A DNA stretch of 6,961 nt from Nitrospinae bacterium RIFCSPLOWO2_12_FULL_45_22 (GCA_001803565.1 MHDQ01000100.1:1-6961); one strand, 5' to 3'; shown: positions 1 through 5,858, counted from the first letter of the stretch. Notes: generated from the letters alone by a model not told the origin. Numbers and translations: made by a program.

Positions 1-84
1 CGTAGTATTGTCATTATTGGAAACTCTACTACCTTTCGCTACCAAGATTGGCTTATAACCCCCAGGGGCTACCGCCTGATTTAA
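1..84 (+). CDS. cobJ: Precorrin-3B C17-methyltransferase, C-terminal end only (partial at left edge)
   Basis: Frame 1 is open from the first base to a TAA at 82-84 and encodes 27 residues. They contain IIGN (residues 5-8), then NSTTF, then ITPRGYRL (19-26). This is the usual end of CobJ/CbiH, whose family ends in a V-I-G-N-S segment followed by a T-P-R-G-Y tail. The enzyme methylates C17 with ring contraction, giving precorrin-4 (aerobic route) or cobalt-precorrin-4 (CbiH, anaerobic route). The next gene on the same strand is cobK/cbiJ, a common neighbour in cobalamin operons, which supports the call. The rest of the gene, including the SAM-binding domain, lies left of the window. The symbol could equally be cbiH, because the aerobic and anaerobic routes cannot be told apart here. 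The fragment is short, so the call rests on the tail motif plus context. Confidence 0.8.
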   Translation, partial: RSIVIIGNSTTFRYQDWLITPRGYRLI

Positions 85-130
85 CCCCAGAGTTATACTC
101 AATTGATTGGAAAATCTGAAAAATATTTCA

Positions 131-208
131 GTAGGGACAACCCTTGTGGTTGTCCGGTGTCTGCCGCCAGGCAGGGGTGTTATGGACAGGGACAAGCCCC
201 GTCCCTAC
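131..208. repeat. 78-bp composite palindromic repeat (MITE/REP-like) between cobJ and cobK
   Basis: The element is bounded by inverted 8-mers GTAGGGAC (131-138) and GTCCCTAC (201-208). Inside are three hairpins in a row. The first is GGACAACC (135-142) with GGTTGTCC (148-155). The second is CTGCC (161-165) with GGCAG (170-174). The third is AGGGAC (188-193) with GTCCCT (201-206). No reading frame in it looks coding. Repeats reading GGGACAACC...GGTTGTCC with GTCCCTAC ends recur in many environmental bacterial genomes, so I infer a non-autonomous mobile or REP-type repeat. The rest of the 85-243 gap is AT-rich, with no gene and no strong ribosome-binding site that I can see. Confidence 0.75.
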
Positions 209-243
209 ATTTTATCAGAAATTAGAATCAGTTTGGTATAAAT

Positions 244-1041
244 ATGGCAGAAAGAAAAACCATCCTGGTAATGGCGGGTACTAAAGAAGGTAGGGAAATT
301 GCTCAGAACCTTTCTGCCCAAGGCCATATGGTATATGAAAGTAGTACCAGCCATTATGATCATAGGGGACTCAAGGAAAAAGTAGCTATCCTGAGCGGAG
401 CGGAGGATCAGGGAGTAATCAGAATAACCGAGAGCCTCTCTCAGGAGAAGATAATGGAGCTGGCTAAAGAGAAAGGGATAGAGCTAGTGGTTGATGCTAC
501 TCATCCCTATGCGGTAAATGCCTCCCTGAACGCTATCGCTGCCTGCCAGGAACTGGGCATTAAATATATCCGCTATGAAAGAGAAAAAACCGACCTGCCT
601 ATATCTTCCCTTATCCTTCCGGTTAAGAACTACGACGAAGCTGCTGCCCGGGCCTTTTCTTTAGGGAAGAGGATATTCCTTACTATCGGTAGCCGACAGT
701 TAAAACCCTTTGTAGAATTAGCCCGGCATTTTCATGCCTTCCTTATAGTGAGAGTATTACCGTGGGAAGAAAGTATTCGAACATGCCATTCCTACGGGCT
801 ATCCCCAGACCAGATATTGGCCATGCAAGGGCCTTTTTCTAAAGAGTTAAATATGGCCCTGTTTAAAGAGTATAAGGCAGAGGTGATAGTGAGTAAGAAC
901 ACCGGCCTGGAGGGTGGTTTTAAAGCCAAGCTGGATGCCGCTTTAGCACTAAATATCCCTATAGTGGTTATCGAGCGGCCCAAGATTGATTATCCTGTCT
1001 TGGCCTACCACTATTCCCAAATCCTCAATCAGATACGCTAG
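244..1041 (+). CDS. cobK: Precorrin-6A (or cobalt-precorrin-6A) reductase
   Basis: This cytoplasmic enzyme of corrin-ring synthesis reduces (cobalt-)precorrin-6A to 6B with a reduced pyridine nucleotide. At 265 residues it matches the family's usual length of about 250-260. Family signatures appear in order: ILVMAGTKEGREIA (7-20, nucleotide-binding GT-EGR loop), VVDATHPYA (82-90), YIRYER (108-113), TIGSRQL (147-153), VRVLP (169-173), MQGPFS (194-199), SKNTG followed by GG (217-225) and IERP (243-246). No residue of these motifs is missing. The ATG at 244 puts the first beta-strand right at the N-terminus, as in relatives. There is no good Shine-Dalgarno sequence, only a weak purine stretch. 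It follows cobJ on the same strand but is separated from it by 159 bp holding a palindromic repeat, which is unusually long for this operon. It converges on the toxin-antitoxin array, whose truncated last gene ends 32 bp away. The symbol cbiJ applies if the organism uses the anaerobic route. Confidence 0.94.
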   Translation: MAERKTILVMAGTKEGREIAQNLSAQGHMVYESSTSHYDHRGLKEKVAILSGAEDQGVIRITESLSQEKIMELAKEKGIELVVDATHPYAVNASLNAIAACQELGIKYIRYEREKTDLPISSLILPVKNYDEAAARAFSLGKRIFLTIGSRQLKPFVELARHFHAFLIVRVLPWEESIRTCHSYGLSPDQILAMQGPFSKELNMALFKEYKAEVIVSKNTGLEGGFKAKLDAALALNIPIVVIERPKIDYPVLAYHYSQILNQIR

Positions 1042-1073
1042 GGTCGGTTACTTCCCCCTGGTGAAGGGGTTCC

Positions 1074-1301
1074 TTAGTGCCTAGCCGTCATATAGGAACG
1101 CTGGATAAAATTAACTGCAGCCGCACGATTAATATATGCTAACGCGTTACCAATTTCTATTATGATTCCATCATGAAGCCATACCTCCTGAGCCGAACGT
1201 ACCTGCAGTAATAGGGTTTTTGCCAGGCTATGTAAAAGATCCTTTCTGTTCAATATAGCTAGGACAAAGGCTGTGTCTAGGAAAAATCGTTTACCATCCA
1301 T
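1074..1301 (-). pseudogene. Truncated VapC-like PIN-domain toxin (N-terminal half only)
   Basis: The 75-residue product starts FFLDTAFVLAILN (6-18), the first PIN-domain strand and helix with acidic residue D9. It continues to DGIIIEIGNAL (44-54) with the second acidic residue E49. PIN toxins normally have about 130-145 residues. The S-L-T-D-C segment and the terminal T-x-D motif, which carry the other two metal-binding acids, are absent. Compared with the neighbouring intact toxin, similarity ends around FIQRS (65-69) and a stop follows six residues later. Neither other minus-strand frame below 1095 resumes a PIN sequence, so the 3' half looks deleted, not frameshifted. The start ATG lies 5 nt after the stop of the antitoxin upstream, so translation was probably coupled. 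I expect no nuclease activity. The stub may be inert or may still bind antitoxin. Confidence 0.72.
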
Positions 1302-1306
1302 AACAT

Positions 1307-1546
1307 TTATTTATTGCTTTGCTTGGGGGTGCCATAAAGATAATGGTCATGTTCCAGCGACCAATCTGATGGGCCTTCAATAGTACCTGCCACCTCCTCC
1401 AGCAGATCCCAAAGGTCAGGGAGGCTAGGGGATGGGATAATTTTTTTGCCGATGGTGATTTCATAATAGGCATTAGGTTCCAAATCAATTGGCTTCTCTG
1501 GTACCAGCACTTTACCATCGAAAATGGCATGTAAGGTCTTGATCAT
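1307..1546 (-). CDS. Antitoxin of the second toxin-antitoxin module (AF2212/DUF104-like)
   Basis: This 79-residue acidic protein begins MIKTLHAIFDGKVLVPEKP, the short beta-rich start seen in AF2212/DUF104-type antitoxins (x-A-x-F/Y-D-G-x-V-L-x-P, then D-L-x-P). It ends with a DWSLEHDHYLYG segment (around 62-73) typical of the C-terminal, toxin-contacting tail in relatives paired with PIN toxins. The ATG at 1546 is preferred over a TTG at 1561, because a GGAGGT Shine-Dalgarno (1554-1559) sits 7 nt upstream of the ATG and overlaps that TTG. Its first 35 bp overlap the end of the upstream toxin in another frame. Its own partner downstream is truncated, so it is an orphan unless it also neutralises the upstream toxin. 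It resembles the antitoxin at 1934-2179 in layout and tail (HDHYLYG against HDHYLHG). The role is inferred from family resemblance and gene order. Confidence 0.8.
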   Translation of the reverse strand: MIKTLHAIFDGKVLVPEKPIDLEPNAYYEITIGKKIIPSPSLPDLWDLLEEVAGTIEGPSDWSLEHDHYLYGTPKQSNK

Positions 1547-1937
1547 TGTTTCCACCTCCAAATATCGAGTGGTGATCCCCTGTCAATGCCTCTTTTATCC
1601 CCTTCTCCTGCATTACAACAAAGGAGATACAATCAGTTAGACTCCAGTCCTTGTCTCGCCGGGACTCAAAGAGAGTTAGTCCACGCTGGAGCAGTTCCCG
1701 GGTTATCTCCACCACTTCGACTTCAGAAGAAACCCATAACTGCCTGATAAATCGGCCGATCTCTTCACGGTCGTCAGGTTCACAAAAGGCATCTGCTAAC
1801 TCCAGCAAGATCACATCAGTTGTGACTATAGTCCCTTCTAGCTGCTGAGCCATGTGAACAACTTGCTGGTGGTGGCGATCTCGGATATTGAAGAAGGCGA
1901 GATAGAAGAATGAATCCGCGAAATACCGGGATTTCAT
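1512..1937 (-). CDS. vapC: VapC-family PIN-domain toxin (probable endoribonuclease)
   Basis: The 141-residue product has the PIN-domain layout: YFADSFFYLA (5-14, D8), VILLELADA (42-50, E46), DKDWSLTDCISFVVM (95-109, D102) and EALTGDHH (116-123, D121). All four putative metal-binding acids are present. VapC toxins are Mg-dependent RNases that usually cut tRNA or rRNA and are held in check by the co-transcribed antitoxin. The start ATG overlaps the antitoxin stop as ATGA (1934-1937), a typical coupled arrangement. The C-terminus is odd. After H123, relatives normally read F-E-Q-A-G-F and a short hydrophobic end, but here 18 unrelated residues (124-141) are encoded by the ribosome-binding site and first codons of the next antitoxin. 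The native last strand thus seems lost at a module junction. Activity is plausible but not certain. Confidence 0.86.
   Translation of the reverse strand: MKSRYFADSFFYLAFFNIRDRHHQQVVHMAQQLEGTIVTTDVILLELADAFCEPDDREEIGRFIRQLWVSSEVEVVEITRELLQRGLTLFESRRDKDWSLTDCISFVVMQEKGIKEALTGDHHSIFGGGNNDQDLTCHFRW
1554..1559 (-). promoter_or_regulatory. Shine-Dalgarno site of the second antitoxin, inside the upstream toxin gene
   Basis: GGAGGT on the minus strand lies 7 nt before the ATG at 1546. It fixes that ATG as the start of the second antitoxin instead of the TTG at 1561, which overlaps the site. It is also translated as part of the upstream toxin's unusual tail, so ribosomes finishing the toxin cross this site. 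Confidence 0.75.
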
Positions 1938-2179
1938 CGCTTTGGCCTGCCATGTAGGTAATGATCATGATTTTCTGCAAGATCTTCGGGATAAGCACCT
2001 TTTATTTTTTTCGATATCTCTATCATCTCTTCCAGCAATGGTAAACCAATGGTGGATTCTTCCGACTCTATGGGCTTCTCCTCAAAGATGATGGTTACAT
2101 CCCTGGGTACGTGACCCTTTAGTTCGTCGGGCACCAAGATTTGTTTCCCATCAAAATAAGTTTTTACCGAAACTGCCAT
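1934..2179 (-). CDS. Antitoxin of the first toxin-antitoxin module (AF2212/DUF104-like)
   Basis: This 81-residue protein starts MAVSVKTYFDGKQILVPDEL, the same short beta-rich opening as the second antitoxin. A negatively charged linker and an amphipathic helix follow (about LLEEMIEISKKIKG, 48-61), then a tail ending ENHDHYLHGRPKR. Such tails bind the PIN toxin partner in related systems. A GGAGGT Shine-Dalgarno (2188-2193) lies 8 nt before the ATG, so this start is secure. The stop overlaps the toxin start by 4 bp, which couples the two. It is the first gene of the minus-strand array, and a candidate promoter with two inverted repeats lies just upstream, consistent with autoregulation. I see no classical helix-turn-helix or ribbon-helix-helix, so how it would bind DNA is unclear. 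The specific family name is inferred from the N-terminal pattern. Confidence 0.8.
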   Translation of the reverse strand: MAVSVKTYFDGKQILVPDELKGHVPRDVTIIFEEKPIESEESTIGLPLLEEMIEISKKIKGAYPEDLAENHDHYLHGRPKR

Positions 2180-2219
2180 CCTTTTATACCTCCATTCAGT
2201 TATTTTATTCCCTGGCCTC

Positions 2220-2260
2220 CATAAGATATCCTCTTATGCTAGGTCTGCCAATAGTTGGCA
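2220..2260. promoter_or_regulatory. Pair of inverted repeats over the array promoter (putative operator)
   Basis: Two inverted repeats with centres about 24 bp apart lie here: CATAAGA (2220-2226) with TCTTATG (2232-2238), and TGCCAA (2246-2251) with TTGGCA (2255-2260). The first covers the candidate -10 and the second covers the candidate -35. Toxin-antitoxin complexes often bind such palindromes to repress their own promoter, so an operator is the favoured reading. The inner repeat could instead form a small hairpin ending the 1135-residue gene's transcript, but no T-run follows it on that strand. Confidence 0.45.
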
Positions 2261-2261
2261 A
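2233..2261 (-). promoter_or_regulatory. Candidate promoter of the toxin-antitoxin array
   Basis: On the minus strand TTGCCA (2256-2261, 5 of 6 matches to the -35 consensus) is followed after 17 bp by CATAAG (2233-2238, 4 of 6 matches to the -10 consensus). Transcription would begin near 2226, leaving a leader of about 47 nt that holds the antitoxin Shine-Dalgarno site. The spacing is ideal but the -10 is weak. The position fits, as it is the only space before the first antitoxin. Confidence 0.45.
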
Positions 2262-2274
2262 CTTAATGTTTAGT

Positions 2275-5200
2275 TTAGCGGGTAAATGAGAAAGGGGCAA
2301 GGCTGATATTGCCTATTATCTTAGGAGAGCCGGCCTGGACCGAGCCGGGCTCAGCTAGGGCAGCTAAGGCCTGATAAGTACCCTCTGGTAACCCTGTAGG
2401 TAAGGATATAGAAAAGAACGGAGTCAAGGGGAAATCGTATCCTGGGCTGAGTTCCAGAGAAGTGCTGGCTGGGGTAAAGGTTCTGGGATCATCGGCCCTG
2501 GCTGGTACCAGCTTGGGTAGAAAGGGTGAGGAGTCAAAAAAGTAGATGCTGCCATCGGGGGCAATAATGCCAAGAAAGACATCCGCTATCTGTGTAGTAG
2601 CTGTAGGATTGCTGAGGCTAAATGAAAGGCTAAGGGTATCGCCTGGGGAGTAGCTGCTCTTGTTAGTGCTTATGGTAATGCTAGGCTTGCCACCTACCAC
2701 TACCTTTATCTCTTCCGATAAACTACTCTCCTGACCCGCACTATTAACTGCACTCAGGGCCAGGTAATAGGTCCCTTCCGGAACATCCGGGGCAGTAAGG
2801 GAGGTAACCTTGCCTAGATTAAAGGGGATCCCTTGCATGTCATAGTTTTTGGATGCATACCCTGCATAGAGGTTGTAATGATCCAGGTTGGACTCGCTAT
2901 TTGCCTGCCATTGGATATGCAAGGTCTTACCTTTTACCATCACCTTCAAGTCAGTAGGGGTACTGGGAATAAGGGGAGGCTGGGTAGTAAAACTCCAGAC
3001 CGAACCACCGGCCTCCGCTCCATGATTGTCTTTAGCCACTACCCGCCAGTAATAAGTAGTGTCATATGCCAAAGTACCAGGGTTATAATTGGTCTCAGAC
3101 AAACCACTCTTAACTAGCGGAGGGCTGCTACTGGTACCGAAATAGAGATTATAACTAACAGTATCGCCGGAATCAGGGTCGCTCCCATTCCAGGTTAAGC
3201 TGGTAGTGACTGGGATCGTTGCGGCTCCATCTGCCGGTGAAGGGTTGCTGGGGGTATTGGGAGGGTTATTAGAAAAGGTAGCGGCAGTAGTAAATTTCCA
3301 TATTGGGCTGGTAGCAATTACACCATGATTGTCCCTGGCCACTACCTTCCAGTAATAGGCCGTAGAGGTTTTCTGGAGAGGACTTACATCAACGGTAGTA
3401 TCAGTCTGGTTGGCTGCCCACAGAGGCGGATCGGGATTATTGCCGGTACCATCCCAATATACATCATAGACGACCGTATCTCCCGTGTCGGGATCACCAC
3501 CACTCCAACTCAAGGTTTGAGTCTTACCTATGCCAGTAGCACCATCGGCTGGAGATGGGCTACTAGGGGTATTTGGAGGATTGTTAGGTTTAGTGCCAGT
3601 AGTAAAGCTCCAGACAGGGCTTGTGCTGGTAGCTCCATGATTGTCCTTGGCCACTACCTTCCAATAGTAGGTAGTAGAATAGCTCAAGGTTCCAGGGTTA
3701 TAGCTGGTGGTAGTTAGGTTGCTAGCAGTTAAAAAAGAAGGTGTGGAACTGGTACCAAAATATACATCATAAGTAACGGTATCTCCTGTATCGGAATCAC
3801 CTCCCTGCCAAGTCAAGGTGGTATTGATAGATTGGTTAGTAGCACCATCTGCCGGAGTGGGATTATTAGGAGTATTGGGTTTGCTATTTGGTTGAAATAA
3901 TGGCCCGGTAGTAGGCTCCAATTCATAGGAGTGAGTGCTTTCATTATTCTGATTATCATAAGTGGTTAAGGCGATATAGTAGGTGGTATTGTTAGAGAGG
4001 CCGGTTAGCTGATAGCTGGTGTTGTTACCTATATCTATGGGTGAGTTATAAGATCCAGAGGATTGGCCATAGTAAAGGTAATAGCCTGCTGCCCCTTCAC
4101 TGGCGGTCCAGGATAGGCCTATGGTAGTATCTCCTGGGGTAGACATGATACCGGTGGGTGGTAGAAGGATAAGGTTGTCTAACCATTGAGAGTAATCTAC
4201 CCTGCCATAGCTAATATCGTCAAAAAAGTCATAGATAGTGCTGATATCTTTGGGATTACCGCCAGCATTCATCTCGGCCGTGGCTGCTGGTCCCCAGTAG
4301 TTGTATTTGGCATCAACCGTATCATACCGAGGGCCATAAAAGTCATAAGAACCACTGCCATAGATGTTATTATAGTTAATGTGGTCTGGGAAAAATAGTC
4401 CACCTTCATCGTAGATACCATAATATAGATTTTCAATGATGCTATTATTTAGAATCTCCTTCCTTGCTTTATTATTCTTCACAACATAAATCCCGGCGTT
4501 ATCATTATCAGTTATATAGTTATACTTTATAGATACATCATAACGCGTGTGACCACCGGCTTCGGCAAATGCAATTCCATTCTTATTCCCTACTATGGTA
4601 TTATACTCTAGCCAACAATCTGCCTCCCAATTATAGTATACTTCAATGCCGGAGCCTTTATTATCGGTAATAAGATTATTTCTTATGTAGTATGGACCCC
4701 AACCTTCACCATCAAGAATGATGCCAGAGCCATTATTGTGAGCTATAACATTATTGATAATCATATATTCTGGATGTTCCTCAAATTGGAATAAAACCAT
4801 CCCATGGCTGTGTGAATAAGATATGGTACAATTATCCGCCGAAACTGGTGTGTAGTGCCCATAAGCATAGATACCTATCTGGGCATATTTTATATCGCAA
4901 TATCGGAGTTCTATTCTGCCATCTAATCCTGTTCCTATACCTCCCCAGTCGCCGGGGGCTGGGGACATGGCACTGGAGGTAAATATGATCCGGTTGGCTG
5001 GGTTACCAATAGCCTTTAATTTACCTTCAATAATAAGTTCTGAGAGGGAGCTATCTCGACCACTCTTCGCATCATCCACCCCAGCCATAAACCGTACCTC
5101 TACACCCGGTTCTATGGTCAAGGTGCTTTTGTATACCACGACATCGCCAGTGACAAAATAAGGACTCATATCTTTAGTCCAGGTAGTATCGGTAGAAATA

Positions 5201-5682
5201 TTACCAGATACTTGGGTACCAAAATAGGCCGTCTTGGTAGTGGTGATACTATTACCCCAGTCATCGGTCAAGTCTTTATAGGCAACGGTTATCTTATCCC
5301 CAGTAGTAATCTGGAGTTTGCCATCTGCTCCTGTACTTCCCTTATCATCCAAGGCTATGGAACCCCGGAGTATCCCAGTACTGACATCGGTCTCGGTGAG
5401 GGTAACTGTCTCTGCAGTGGTTTCAGTAGCACTTACCACCGAGACACTCAGGGTATCCTTGACGGTGCTACTCTTGTTCTCATCTGCATCGGTTACCTGG
5501 ATATACAAAGTCTCCCCTGGCCGATAGGCGGTCTTCTCCTGCCAGCTAGCATCGGTGAGTTCCAAGCTACCGGTTACATTGGCCAAGGTACTATTAGGGA
5601 TGAGGAAGATGAGATAGAATATTATTACTATTACCAGGCAAGGTTTCAGGGATAATTTAGGTAGGGAAAATGCCCTGTCCAT
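2275..5682 (-). CDS. Large secreted surface protein: Ig-like, right-handed beta-helix and five FN3-like domains
   Basis: The 1135 residues begin with a Sec signal peptide: K/R near the start, a hydrophobic core at 15-28, and likely cleavage after STLA at 31-34. Residues about 36-156 form an Ig-like domain with YRPGETLYIQVTDADEN (53-69), a pattern recurring in bacterial surface proteins. Residues about 157-503 form a right-handed beta-helix of NosD/PbH1 type. Its coils carry Asn steps such as NNVIAHNNGSGI (310-321), NNLITDNKGSGI (335-346) and YNYITDNDNAGI (387-398), closed by KYNYWGP (459-465). FN3-like domains follow at about 507-592, 600-696, 703-799, 807-901 and 905-997, then a beta-sandwich-like domain at 998-1135. 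There is no LPXTG, SLH, dockerin or obvious type IX signal. The start is secure, with AGGAGG (5688-5693) 5 nt upstream. Beta-helices of this type can bind or cleave polysaccharides, but no catalytic set is recognisable. Adhesion or carbohydrate binding is only a guess. Confidence 0.9.
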   Translation of the reverse strand: MDRAFSLPKLSLKPCLVIVIIFYLIFLIPNSTLANVTGSLELTDASWQEKTAYRPGETLYIQVTDADENKSSTVKDTLSVSVVSATETTAETVTLTETDVSTGILRGSIALDDKGSTGADGKLQITTGDKITVAYKDLTDDWGNSITTTKTAYFGTQVSGNISTDTTWTKDMSPYFVTGDVVVYKSTLTIEPGVEVRFMAGVDDAKSGRDSSLSELIIEGKLKAIGNPANRIIFTSSAMSPAPGDWGGIGTGLDGRIELRYCDIKYAQIGIYAYGHYTPVSADNCTISYSHSHGMVLFQFEEHPEYMIINNVIAHNNGSGIILDGEGWGPYYIRNNLITDNKGSGIEVYYNWEADCWLEYNTIVGNKNGIAFAEAGGHTRYDVSIKYNYITDNDNAGIYVVKNNKARKEILNNSIIENLYYGIYDEGGLFFPDHINYNNIYGSGSYDFYGPRYDTVDAKYNYWGPAATAEMNAGGNPKDISTIYDFFDDISYGRVDYSQWLDNLILLPPTGIMSTPGDTTIGLSWTASEGAAGYYLYYGQSSGSYNSPIDIGNNTSYQLTGLSNNTTYYIALTTYDNQNNESTHSYELEPTTGPLFQPNSKPNTPNNPTPADGATNQSINTTLTWQGGDSDTGDTVTYDVYFGTSSTPSFLTASNLTTTSYNPGTLSYSTTYYWKVVAKDNHGATSTSPVWSFTTGTKPNNPPNTPSSPSPADGATGIGKTQTLSWSGGDPDTGDTVVYDVYWDGTGNNPDPPLWAANQTDTTVDVSPLQKTSTAYYWKVVARDNHGVIATSPIWKFTTAATFSNNPPNTPSNPSPADGAATIPVTTSLTWNGSDPDSGDTVSYNLYFGTSSSPPLVKSGLSETNYNPGTLAYDTTYYWRVVAKDNHGAEAGGSVWSFTTQPPLIPSTPTDLKVMVKGKTLHIQWQANSESNLDHYNLYAGYASKNYDMQGIPFNLGKVTSLTAPDVPEGTYYLALSAVNSAGQESSLSEEIKVVVGGKPSITISTNKSSYSPGDTLSLSFSLSNPTATTQIADVFLGIIAPDGSIYFFDSSPFLPKLVPARADDPRTFTPASTSLELSPGYDFPLTPFFSISLPTGLPEGTYQALAALAEPGSVQAGSPKIIGNISLAPFSFTR
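2980..3885 (-). repeat. Three tandem FN3-like repeat units inside the large secreted protein gene
   Basis: Three in-frame units of about 300-312 bp encode residues 600-696, 703-799 and 807-901. Each begins with an NTP..P.PADGA linker and carries a TLTW/SLTW strand, a GDTVxYxxY strand, TTYYWxVVAxDNHG and a final SFTT. The DNA landmark CATGATTGTC or a close variant recurs at 3021, 3324 and 3636 on the plus strand, giving periods of 303 and 312 bp. The outer two units share YFGTSS and YNPGTL, while the middle one has a longer, different centre (YWDGTGNNPDPP), so they are not simple recent copies. Confidence 0.85.
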
Positions 5683-5690
5683 CTTGCCCT

Positions 5691-5832
5691 CCTATAGGAA
5701 TATCGGGAGAGAGGATTCCTGAGCGAGACTTTATACTGAGATCAATTAAATCAAAGAAACGATTGGCCGTCAATAGGAATTTTTTAGCCAGCCTAAGCTC
5801 TGCCACAGTATATTTATGTCCTATCCTATAGG
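5691..5832. repeat. Two copies of the perfect palindrome CCTATAGG flanking the secreted protein promoter
   Basis: CCTATAGG occurs at 5691-5698, overlapping the Shine-Dalgarno site, and again at 5825-5832, about 50 bp upstream of the candidate -35. The copies are 134 bp apart. They could be protein-binding half-sites or chance. Nothing else in the stretch 5683-5858 looks coding. Confidence 0.3.
5745..5773 (-). promoter_or_regulatory. Candidate sigma-70-type promoter of the secreted protein gene
   Basis: On the minus strand TTGACG (5768-5773) is followed after exactly 17 bp by TTTAAT (5745-5750). Transcription would start near 5738, giving a leader of about 55 nt with an AGGAGG site before the ATG at 5682. 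The match and spacing are good, and the site lies in the 176-bp space between tRNA-Glu and the gene. I see no terminator after the tRNA, so read-through from it remains possible. Confidence 0.55.
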
Positions 5833-5858
5833 CAATGGCTGGAATGGCTTGATTTTAT

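Noticed and set aside
1055-1069. Small hairpin CCCCT-GGTGA-AGGGG between the convergent cobK and toxin stub, as a shared terminator
   Set aside because: The stem is only 5 bp and no T-run follows on either strand, so it does not support a terminator call.
1291-1530. 79-codon minus-strand frame overlapping the second antitoxin
   Set aside because: It is the alternative frame of the antitoxin gene. The antitoxin has family motifs and a positioned ribosome-binding site, and this frame has neither.
1816-1998. 60-codon minus-strand frame across the first antitoxin-toxin junction
   Set aside because: It overlaps the well-supported antitoxin and PIN toxin genes in another frame and resembles no known family.
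3325-3717. 130-codon plus-strand open frame opposite the FN3 repeats
   Set aside because: It lies fully antisense to a clear coding gene, shows low-complexity translation of repeat DNA and has no ribosome-binding site. The other plus-strand frames within 2833-5655 are likewise antisense shadows.
2980-3885. CRISPR-like or non-coding tandem repeat
   Set aside because: The units are about 300 bp, in frame and encode FN3-like domains, with no short direct repeats or spacers.
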